DNA of 64,000 bases, taken from the NCBI GenBank assembly GCA_964495885.1, contig CAZBWO010000010.1:1-64000 (forward strand), written 5' to 3'. A model generated the notes under the pieces. It saw only the letters and a program-made list of their open reading frames with translations. It did not search any database and was not told the origin of the DNA. The position numbers were made by a program, and so were the translations under genes. This document shows positions 6,996 through 14,075 of this stretch, piece after piece. Source of the stretch: PALG01 sp964495885. Its GTDB lineage: Bacteria; Bacteroidota; Bacteroidia; Flavobacteriales; Flavobacteriaceae. How positions within the stretch are numbered: position 1 is the stretch's first letter; each line of letters opens with the position of its first letter.

Positions 6996-8726
6996 TTATT
7001 CTAAGGTGTAGTTGAAAAAGCCAATGAGCATTTCGTCAAAGCTTTGAAATCCGTAGTGTAATTCCTTGCTGGGATCTGGATTGAAAGGATTTTGGAAGGT
7101 ATTGTCAAAGACTCCTTCTACCGTAATAATAGAACCCTTTGGAATGGTCATGGGTTCTTTCAACATGTACAAACGTTGCCAATTAAAATTATAATCTGCT
7201 ACCGAAACAATGGTTTCTTCCTTTCCGTTGGGTGGTGTATAGGAAATTTGAATAGATTTCCCCCTATAATGCATATGCGGCACCATGTAATGTAATTTAA
7301 TGGTTTTTGTGAGGGTATCCTTTCCAACTACATGAATGTCTTTCCCAAAGGGAGGGATTGTAAAGGTATTATTTGCCGTTGCCAAGGATTTAAACTCCTT
7401 TTTGGGGATGGAATCATGGAAGTAGAGCCCTATAAGGGTTTCGTCTGTTTCAGGCTTTCCCGTTGGGGTATAATGAATTTGTGCGATTAATTCAGAATCT
7501 TTAGGTAATAGGACGCCGCTTTCCTCTGGAAAGTAAAAACCACGGTCCTGCCCGCCGCCCAAGGCAATAAAATCGTCAATCCATTTATACGTGGGACGGT
7601 TTACTATTGGGCTTTGCCCTTTTTGGGTTTGGTTCGTTACTAAGATATGATGCATCACTTTGGGATTCCCAGGCTTAATCTGTATGCCTTTAATCCATTT
7701 ATCTGAAGACATTGCCAAAGCAATACGTTGGTAACGGTAGGGAATGACCCCGTTTTCTGGAATCTGCTCTTTTTTTAATTTAATAATGGTGTCTGGCGTT
7801 CCTAGGGTCCATTCTTTTTCGGGAAACTGAAAGTTTTGAAGTGGGTCTGGTCCATTTCCATACATCATGCCATCGTCAATCCATGAAACCAGTTTTCGGG
7901 TACTGGAATCTGCTAATGAAAAATCATTTTGGAAGTCCCCAATGTGTGGGTCTGCTTTCCAAGGAGGCATCCGTTTGGTTAAGAGCACCTGTTTTATCAT
8001 GGCAGACCAACCTTTAATGGTTTCATAATCCGTCATTTGCCAGGGGCCAATTCCGCCTTCCCTATGGCACATGACACAATGATCCTTTAGCATAGGGGCA
8101 ATGTCTTTTGTGTAGGTAATGGTATCTACGGGTGACTGGAATTTTAACCTGGTTACCTTACACCCTTTTACGGCGTTTTGATCAGAATGGGGAGTGTGTC
8201 CATTAGCAATGGCATCCAGTGCTTTTTGTAATGAATGCACTGTGGCTTCTTCCCGTTGGGTTTCGTATTCCAATCGGTTGTTCAAGGGTCCTCTATAAAG
8301 AATTTCCCGGGTGGTAGGATGTAGCACAATAGCTTCCGTAGTGACTTTGATATCCAGCATATCTGCCAACAATTGCGCCGAATCATCCAACACCGGAACT
8401 GGAAATTGATAGTCTGTACTTTCTTTCAGGATTTCTTCCCTACTATCCTGCGGATTGGCATTCAGCATAAAAAACGTAAAGCCTTTAGGGGTGTAGGTAT
8501 CTACAATTTCCTTGAAATCTGTCAATGCATTCCGAACCATTGGGCATCCATTCCCTTGTACAAATAAAACAATGGCTTTAGAATTGTTGTAATAGGAAAA
8601 CCGATGAAATCCGCCTTGCGCATCATACAATGCGTAATCATTTATGCGGGAGTCTGCCACAGGTTTAGGATGCTCCTTACAGGCAGTATAAAAGAGAATG
8701 CTTAGGATGAAAAGCCATTTATACAT
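6996..8726 (-). CDS. Redoxin / cytochrome c / copper type II monooxygenase-like lipoprotein
   Basis: A 576-aa lipoprotein (start at 8726; MYKWLFILSILFYTACKEH, Cys16 as lipid site). Residues about 30-180 are a thioredoxin-fold redoxin with a single Cys (GNGCPMVRN). About 205-290 is a c-type haem segment with CVMCH near 217. About 310-576 resembles the copper type II ascorbate-dependent monooxygenase C-domain, with MHHI near 358 and HMH near 484 as likely copper ligands. It is probably an envelope electron-transfer enzyme; the substrate is unknown. It is the third gene of the TetR operon, 16 nt after the thioesterase. The long upstream extension to 8783 would overlap that gene and is unlikely. 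Confidence 0.8.
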   Translation of the reverse strand: MYKWLFILSILFYTACKEHPKPVADSRINDYALYDAQGGFHRFSYYNNSKAIVLFVQGNGCPMVRNALTDFKEIVDTYTPKGFTFFMLNANPQDSREEILKESTDYQFPVPVLDDSAQLLADMLDIKVTTEAIVLHPTTREILYRGPLNNRLEYETQREEATVHSLQKALDAIANGHTPHSDQNAVKGCKVTRLKFQSPVDTITYTKDIAPMLKDHCVMCHREGGIGPWQMTDYETIKGWSAMIKQVLLTKRMPPWKADPHIGDFQNDFSLADSSTRKLVSWIDDGMMYGNGPDPLQNFQFPEKEWTLGTPDTIIKLKKEQIPENGVIPYRYQRIALAMSSDKWIKGIQIKPGNPKVMHHILVTNQTQKGQSPIVNRPTYKWIDDFIALGGGQDRGFYFPEESGVLLPKDSELIAQIHYTPTGKPETDETLIGLYFHDSIPKKEFKSLATANNTFTIPPFGKDIHVVGKDTLTKTIKLHYMVPHMHYRGKSIQISYTPPNGKEETIVSVADYNFNWQRLYMLKEPMTIPKGSIITVEGVFDNTFQNPFNPDPSKELHYGFQSFDEMLIGFFNYTLE

Positions 8727-8742
8727 GGCTTCAAAGATACAT

Positions 8743-9228
8743 TTATCCCTTGGTTTTTTTAAAGCAAAGGACCCGTTCCTCAAAACGGGCTTCCGGAACT
8801 GGATTTAGAACACTTGAAAAAAGCTCCATAAAACGTTCCTCATGCTGTTCACGTTTTTGTTCCATAAGGTTAAAGTGCACATAGTTACTCCACATGAGTG
8901 CTTTGAGCTCTGTTTTATCCTTATTGAACATTTTCAATTCTACCAAAAGGGAAGTAGTGTCAAAGCCCAGTAATTGTGATTGAATAGTAACTTCCTCCAT
9001 AAGCCAAGCCGGTTTTAAATAGGCAATCTGGTTACTACCTACCACCCAACTTTTTCCTTGCTCGCGCCCTAGCTGGTAAATATCCAACCCGTAATGTTTC
9101 ACTATTTGGTCTTCGCGTGCATTGACCAGATAATTTAAATATTCTGAATTGTTTAAATGATTAAAGGGGTCACAATGTTGAAAGCGGATGATACTTTTAC
9201 TTTCTAATACTTTTGGGAGTGTCTTCAT
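8743..9228 (-). CDS. Acyl-CoA thioesterase, hotdog fold
   Basis: A 161-aa protein of the 4-hydroxybenzoyl-CoA thioesterase-like group. The catalytic-loop region reads RFQHCDPFNHLNNSEYLNY, matching the D-x-x-x-H-x-N pattern with Asp19, and is followed by the hotdog beta-sheet strands. It likely hydrolyses an acyl-CoA, substrate unknown. It is the second gene of the TetR operon, 45 nt after the regulator. That gap holds a palindrome (9242-9257) matching the one in front of tetR, so this gene can probably also be transcribed from its own controlled promoter. Confidence 0.85.
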   Translation of the reverse strand: MKTLPKVLESKSIIRFQHCDPFNHLNNSEYLNYLVNAREDQIVKHYGLDIYQLGREQGKSWVVGSNQIAYLKPAWLMEEVTIQSQLLGFDTTSLLVELKMFNKDKTELKALMWSNYVHFNLMEQKREQHEERFMELFSSVLNPVPEARFEERVLCFKKTKG

Positions 9229-9241
9229 ATGTTTAAAATAT

Positions 9242-9257
9242 TATACCGTTTGGTATA
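9242..9257. promoter_or_regulatory. Palindromic operator TATACC-N4-GGTATA before the thioesterase gene
   Basis: A perfect 6-bp inverted repeat (TATACCGTTTGGTATA), 14 nt upstream of the thioesterase ATG at 9228. It shares the core ATACC-N4-GGTAT with the site at 9891-9904 upstream of the TetR gene. Two copies flanking a TetR gene are the usual sign of that regulator's own binding sites. Confidence 0.8.
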
Positions 9258-9273
9258 TTTTAGGATAAAAAAA

Positions 9274-9867
9274 TTAGGTTTTTATTTGGTGTAATAGGTT
9301 GTCAACATCTTTGCTGGCCTCAGTAAGATACTGCGGGTCTTCCAGCGTATGTGCCATAAAGATGGCGCCTTGAAATAAGGTGTATATTTTTTGGGCGTAC
9401 ACTGCGGGGTTGATTTCAGGCTTGATTTCCTGAAGTATTTGTGCTTCTTCAATTAATTTCTGAAGGTTGGAAATGATTTTATTTACCGTGAACTTTACAT
9501 AATCGTACATCACGGGATGCTGTTCTTTGGTACTAACCCCCATATTCAATATAGGGCAGCCCCCCATATCCCTACTTAAATCATAATAGCTTCTGTAAAA
9601 TTGGGAGCCCAGGAATAACTTTTCCAATGGGGTAGCTCCTGAAGCTTGATATTCATCCACTAAGCGTAGCATCTTTTTCACATTGAATGTAAAAGCCTCC
9701 ATTGCAAGTTCGTCCTTATTTTCAAAGTTTCCGTAGATCGCCCCCTTCGTGAGATGGGTAGCTTGAGTAATATCGCTCATGGTCGTTGCTATATACCCTT
9801 TTTTGTTGAAAATAGGGGCTACCGTTTCAATGATAAACTTACGTGTTTGAGCTGCTTTGGTTTGCAT
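9274..9867 (-). CDS. TetR/AcrR family transcriptional repressor
   Basis: A 197-aa regulator. The N-terminal helix-turn-helix reads IIETVAPIFNKKGYIATTMSDITQ, then THLTKGAIYGNFENKDELA, the classic TetR DNA-recognition helix. The ligand-binding domain follows (residues about 60-197) and contains CPILNMG, typical of the TetR C-terminal domain seen in AcrR-type regulators. It heads a minus-strand operon with a thioesterase and a redox lipoprotein. Its own promoter (-7 box TATCTTTG at 9875-9882) has the palindrome 9891-9904 in the spacer, so autorepression is expected. The thioesterase suggests an acyl-CoA or fatty-acid-like ligand, which is only inference. Confidence 0.9.
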   Translation of the reverse strand: MQTKAAQTRKFIIETVAPIFNKKGYIATTMSDITQATHLTKGAIYGNFENKDELAMEAFTFNVKKMLRLVDEYQASGATPLEKLFLGSQFYRSYYDLSRDMGGCPILNMGVSTKEQHPVMYDYVKFTVNKIISNLQKLIEEAQILQEIKPEINPAVYAQKIYTLFQGAIFMAHTLEDPQYLTEASKDVDNLLHQIKT

Positions 9868-9874
9868 GGTTTGT

Positions 9875-9882
9875 CAAAGATA
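9875..9882 (-). promoter_or_regulatory. -7 box TATCTTTG of the TetR gene
   Basis: A perfect TAnnTTTG element on the minus strand, eight nt upstream of the tetR start codon. No clear -33 TTTG is visible 20 nt further up. The operator at 9891-9904 falls in the spacer, where a bound repressor would block RNA polymerase. Confidence 0.55.
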
Positions 9883-9890
9883 TATAAAAA

Positions 9891-9904
9891 ATACCAATCG
9901 GTAT
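9891..9904. promoter_or_regulatory. Palindromic operator ATACC-N4-GGTAT before tetR
   Basis: ATACCAATCGGTAT, with 5-bp perfect arms. It lies 24-37 nt upstream of the TetR start and also between tetR and the divergent gene at 9975. The core is identical to that at 9243-9256; the four central bases differ. Confidence 0.8.
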
Positions 9905-9974
9905 ATTTTATTTTAATAAGATTTAAATACGATTGCTTATATTTAATACATATAACCTCTTAAAAAACAATGAT

Positions 9975-11273
9975 ATGACAAAAGACTACTTCAATTTTGT
10001 AAGGCAAGGAATCGTTAGCTTGTTGCTAATGTTTAGCTTGACTACGTTTTCACAAACATCAAAAGCCGGTGGCGGTTGTGTTGATCCGGTCATTAGTGAT
10101 ACTTCTGGTCCGGGGACCATCTGTGAAGGCGATAGTGCTTCGCTTACGGCAACCCATGACGGGGATGACGTAAATTGGTATGATGCTGAAGTTGGCGGAA
10201 ACCTTTTAGGTACTGGCAGTCCGTTTGATACGGGGTCATTGTCATCTACTACTTCCTTTTGGGCTGAGGCTTTTACGAATGGGGCAGGTGCTCCCATTAC
10301 AGGTGGTGCACGTGTAGCTCCAACAAATACTTCTAATTCAAGCGTGGTAGCAGTTACAAGTCCTTGGGGGCTAGCTTTTAATGCCGATGTTGATTTAACC
10401 ATTAATTCTGTTGATGTGTATATCGCAGATACGAGCCCTGGTAGCCTAGTAATTCAATTAAAAGATAGCGGACTAACAATTCTGGAAGAAATCACGGTGG
10501 CTACACCTGCCGGAAGCCCATCGGTTCCTGTTCAGTTTGCCATTTCCTTAGACTGGTTTGTTCCAGCCGGGACAGATTACAATTTGGTAGCCGAAAGTAG
10601 TCCTAATATGGTACGTGAATTTTCCAGTGGACATCCAGGCTTTCCTTACCCTTTAGGTTCAGCGGGTACTGTGACAAACGGAACCATTAACGATAATGAT
10701 ACAAATGCAAATGTGTATTATTTTTTCTACAACTGGACGGTTACCCCTGGACAGGTTTGTACAAGTGATAGAGTAGAAGAGGTAGTGACCGTAACCCCTG
10801 CTCCAGATGCCCCAACTGGGGATGCCAACCAAGATTTCACACCGGGAGAGACTTTAGCCGATTTGGATGTCACCGGAACAAACCTCACTTGGTATAGCGA
10901 TTCTGGAGGTGTTAATGAGATTCCAGAAACTACTCCTTTGGTAGATAATACCACTTATTATGTGAGTCAGACTGTAGGTGGTTGTGAAAGTGCATTATTA
11001 GCTATTACGGTAAATGATATTCTTGGGGTCTCAGATGAAAATCTATCCCAGCTTGGGGTGTATCCTAATCCTACTTCGGAAAAGATTACCATTACTTACA
11101 GTCGGGAAATTGAAAGAGTTGAAATCTATTCCCTATTGGGTCAGTTGTTAATGGAAGCAACGCCACAAAACACTTCCTTTGAATGGAATGTGAATACCTT
11201 GGCCACTGGAAATTATATAGTAAGAATCTATTCGGGTGATTATACCGAGAGTAGAAAACTTGTAAAACAATAA
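9975..11273 (+). CDS. Exported Ig-like adhesin-type protein with T9SS type A tail
   Basis: A 432-aa protein. The start at 9975 is chosen because the signal peptide (QGIVSLLLMFSLTTFSQ) then follows normally. It has Ig-like segments of the CEGDSASLTA / VNWYDAEVGG kind near the N-terminus and a related one around LTWYSDSGGVNEI, with a jelly-roll-like stretch between. The last 75 residues are a T9SS type A sorting domain (LGVYPNPTSEKITI, YSLLGQLLM, ending RKLVKQ). It is probably a cell-surface or secreted binding protein of unknown target. It is divergent from tetR, with a possible -7 box (TATATTTA at 9938) and the TetR operator between them. Confidence 0.8.
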   Translation: MTKDYFNFVRQGIVSLLLMFSLTTFSQTSKAGGGCVDPVISDTSGPGTICEGDSASLTATHDGDDVNWYDAEVGGNLLGTGSPFDTGSLSSTTSFWAEAFTNGAGAPITGGARVAPTNTSNSSVVAVTSPWGLAFNADVDLTINSVDVYIADTSPGSLVIQLKDSGLTILEEITVATPAGSPSVPVQFAISLDWFVPAGTDYNLVAESSPNMVREFSSGHPGFPYPLGSAGTVTNGTINDNDTNANVYYFFYNWTVTPGQVCTSDRVEEVVTVTPAPDAPTGDANQDFTPGETLADLDVTGTNLTWYSDSGGVNEIPETTPLVDNTTYYVSQTVGGCESALLAITVNDILGVSDENLSQLGVYPNPTSEKITITYSREIERVEIYSLLGQLLMEATPQNTSFEWNVNTLATGNYIVRIYSGDYTESRKLVKQ

Positions 11274-11276
11274 AAA

Positions 11277-11307
11277 AATGCGGCCTTGGTTTTGCCAAGG
11301 CCGCATT
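11277..11307 (-). terminator. Shared hairpin between the T9SS gene and clpB
   Basis: A 13-bp perfect stem (AATGCGGCCTTGG with its complement) and a 5-nt loop. Seven Ts follow only on the minus strand, so it is the intrinsic terminator of clpB. The + strand gene ends 3 nt before it and shares the hairpin without a T-run. Confidence 0.85.
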
Positions 11308-11375
11308 AACCAACCAAATATGAAAATACTAGGTTTTCACTGTAGTTATTACAGCAAGGGAACCCAACCCTTATA

Positions 11376-13979
11376 TTATGAATTAATCAAGTCTTCCTGA
11401 TTTCTAAACACCAAGGTGTCATCAAAGCTATCCAGCAGAATAACACTGTCTGTTTGAACCTTGCCAGCCAATATTTCCTTTGATAGGCTGTTCAATACTT
11501 CTTTTTGTATCACTCTCTTCACAGGCCTTGCTCCATACTGCGGATCAAATCCTTGTTTTGCTAGATAGGCAATCGCTTCTTCTGTGGCATCTAGGGTAAT
11601 GTGCTGTTTTTGCAACATTTTCTGGATGCCTTTCAACTGTAATCCTACGATATCCTTGATATCACTTTGAGTAAGTGGTGTAAACATGATGATATCGTCA
11701 ATACGGTTTAGGAATTCAGGCCGCACCGATTGCTTCAGTAATCCAAGCACTTCTACCTTGGCTGCTTCCATAGCTGTATCCAAATCCTTCATGTTTTCAA
11801 ACTTCTCCTGAATTATATGGCTACCCATGTTGCTCGTCATAATGATGATGGTATTTTTGAAATCGGCTACCCGTCCTTTATTATCGGTTAACCTACCTTC
11901 ATCCAATACCTGCAACAGAATATTAAAGGTATCTGGGTGGGCTTTTTCAATTTCATCCAATAACACTACAGAATACGGTTTCCTTCTCACGGCTTCCGTT
12001 AATTGTCCACCCTCATCATACCCCACGTATCCTGGAGGGGCTCCCACTAATCTGCTCACGCTATGACGCTCTTGATATTCACTCATGTCAATTCGGGTCA
12101 TGGCATTTTCATCATCAAATAGATATTCTGCGAGCGCCTTGGCCAATTCAGTTTTACCCACCCCGGTTGTTCCTAGGAATAGGAAGGAACCAATTGGTTT
12201 CTTTGCATCCTGTAAACTGGCCCTGCTTCGTCTAATGGCATCACTTACCGCAACAATGGCTTCCTGTTGTCCAACTACGCGTTTATGCAATTCATCTTCT
12301 AATTTCAACAATTTTTCGCGTTCGCTTTGCAGCATTTTGGTTACCGGAATTCCAGTCCATTTAGCAACTACTTCAGCAATGTCTTCATTGGTCACTTCCT
12401 CTTTGATGAGGGAGCTTTCACCTTGGTTTTCGGCAAGTTCTGTTTCAAGTTTGCTTAGCCGTTCTTGGGCCTCCTTCACTTTTCCGTACCGAATTTCGGC
12501 TACTTTTCCGAAGTCACCCTCCCGTTCGGCACGTTCGGCTTCCAGTTTCAGCTCTTCCAGTTCGGTTTTGGTATTCTGAATGTTCTCTACTACTTCCTTT
12601 TCACTTTTCCATCGGGCATTCAGTTCATTTCGCTCTTCTTTCAGATTCGCCAAATCACTTCGAAGCGTTTTCAGCTTTGCTTCATCCTTTTCGCGTTTAA
12701 TGGCTTCAATCTCTATTTCCAATTGCATGATCTTTCGGTCCAACACATCCAACTCTTCAGGTTTGGAATTAATTTCCATTCGAAGCTTGGAGGCAGCTTC
12801 ATCCATTAAATCGATGGCCTTATCTGGCAAAAACCGATTGGTAATATACCGTTGCGATAGTTCCACGGCAGCGATAATTGCTTCATCCTTGATGCGAACC
12901 TTATGGTGCGTTTCATACTTTTCCTTAATTCCCCGAAGGATGGAAATTGCACTTTCGGTATCTGGTTCATTTACAATTACCTTTTGGAATCGTCTTTCCA
13001 GTGCTTTGTCCTTTTCAAAATACTTTTGGTATTCGTCTAGGGTAGTGGCTCCAATCGCACGGAGTTCCCCCCTCGCAAGAGCAGGTTTTAGGATGTTGGC
13101 AGCATCCATAGCTCCTTGTCCGCCCCCTGCACCAACCAAAGTGTGGATTTCATCTATGAACAAGACAATGTTTCCATCGCTGGAGGTCACTTCCTTAATT
13201 ACCGCTTTCAAGCGCTCCTCGAATTCCCCTTTGTATTTGGCACCTGCAATGAGGGCTCCCATATCCAAAGAATAAATTTCCTTGGATTTCAAGTTTTCAG
13301 GAACATCCCCATCAACGATACGGTGAGCTAAACCTTCGGCAATGGCTGTTTTACCTGTTCCCGGTTCCCCAACCAACATAGGGTTGTTTTTGGTTCTTCG
13401 GGAGAGGATCTGTAGAATCCTTCGAATTTCCTCATCGCGACCAATCACGGGATCCAATTTTCCGTCCCGTGCCAATTGGTTCAGGTTTCTGGCGTATTTA
13501 TTAAGCGAATTGTAGGTGTCTTCGGCACTTTGGGAAGTCACTCGATCTCCCTTCCGAAGTTCCTCAATAGCAGCTTTCATTGCTTTTTCGGTAGCGCCTT
13601 GGTCTTTTAGACTTTGGGCAATACTGCTTTTAGATTGCAATATGGCCAGTAGCAAGTGTTCTACACTTACAAATTCATCGTTCATCTTTTTGGCAATGAT
13701 ACTGGCTTCACTTAGCGTTTTTCCAGCTTCCCTGGAAAGCATGATGTCACTTCCCGATACTTTTGGAAAAGACTCCAGTTGTTTGTCCAATACCTGTTGT
13801 AAAAGCGCAACGTTAATGTTCAATTTTTTGAGGATGAAAGGGGTTACGTTTTCATCTACCTCAAACAAGGCTTTCAGCAAATGTTCATTTTCAATTTGCT
13901 GATGCCCTAAGCTTTGCGCCAGCTGCTGTGCCTGTTGCACGGCTTCTTGGCTTTTTATAGTGAAATTATTAAAGTTCAT
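11376..13979 (-). CDS. clpB: ATP-dependent disaggregase ClpB
   Basis: An 867-aa Hsp100 chaperone that works with DnaK to pull proteins out of aggregates. It has the N-domain double repeat (residues 1-150), a first AAA+ domain with Walker A GEPGTGKT near 205, the long coiled-coil middle domain (about 400-520) that separates ClpB from ClpA, and a second AAA+ domain with GTTGVGKT near 605 and SEYQERHSVSRLVGAPPGYVG. Length matches the family. It stands alone with its own terminator. Palindromic sequence lies upstream (14009-14021) but no known heat-shock operator was recognised. Confidence 0.97.
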   Translation of the reverse strand: MNFNNFTIKSQEAVQQAQQLAQSLGHQQIENEHLLKALFEVDENVTPFILKKLNINVALLQQVLDKQLESFPKVSGSDIMLSREAGKTLSEASIIAKKMNDEFVSVEHLLLAILQSKSSIAQSLKDQGATEKAMKAAIEELRKGDRVTSQSAEDTYNSLNKYARNLNQLARDGKLDPVIGRDEEIRRILQILSRRTKNNPMLVGEPGTGKTAIAEGLAHRIVDGDVPENLKSKEIYSLDMGALIAGAKYKGEFEERLKAVIKEVTSSDGNIVLFIDEIHTLVGAGGGQGAMDAANILKPALARGELRAIGATTLDEYQKYFEKDKALERRFQKVIVNEPDTESAISILRGIKEKYETHHKVRIKDEAIIAAVELSQRYITNRFLPDKAIDLMDEAASKLRMEINSKPEELDVLDRKIMQLEIEIEAIKREKDEAKLKTLRSDLANLKEERNELNARWKSEKEVVENIQNTKTELEELKLEAERAEREGDFGKVAEIRYGKVKEAQERLSKLETELAENQGESSLIKEEVTNEDIAEVVAKWTGIPVTKMLQSEREKLLKLEDELHKRVVGQQEAIVAVSDAIRRSRASLQDAKKPIGSFLFLGTTGVGKTELAKALAEYLFDDENAMTRIDMSEYQERHSVSRLVGAPPGYVGYDEGGQLTEAVRRKPYSVVLLDEIEKAHPDTFNILLQVLDEGRLTDNKGRVADFKNTIIIMTSNMGSHIIQEKFENMKDLDTAMEAAKVEVLGLLKQSVRPEFLNRIDDIIMFTPLTQSDIKDIVGLQLKGIQKMLQKQHITLDATEEAIAYLAKQGFDPQYGARPVKRVIQKEVLNSLSKEILAGKVQTDSVILLDSFDDTLVFRNQEDLINS

Positions 13980-14008
13980 AGTGTTCTTTTTTTCTAACTA
14001 TAGTCAAA

Positions 14009-14021
14009 AAGTGAACCACTT
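14009..14021. promoter_or_regulatory. Small palindrome AAGTG-AAC-CACTT upstream of clpB
   Basis: Five-base arms around a 3-nt centre, 30 nt upstream of the clpB start. It may be a regulatory site; no second copy was noticed, so the assignment is weak. Confidence 0.25.
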
Positions 14022-14075
14022 AAAAAACAAGACATTTTGTCTATTTTTTTAAAGATTAGCAAGACAAAAGGGCAG

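Noticed and set aside
12580..13275. 231-codon + strand frame inside clpB
   Set aside because: It is a shadow of a well-conserved clpB, with a Ser/Phe-rich composition typical of antisense frames.
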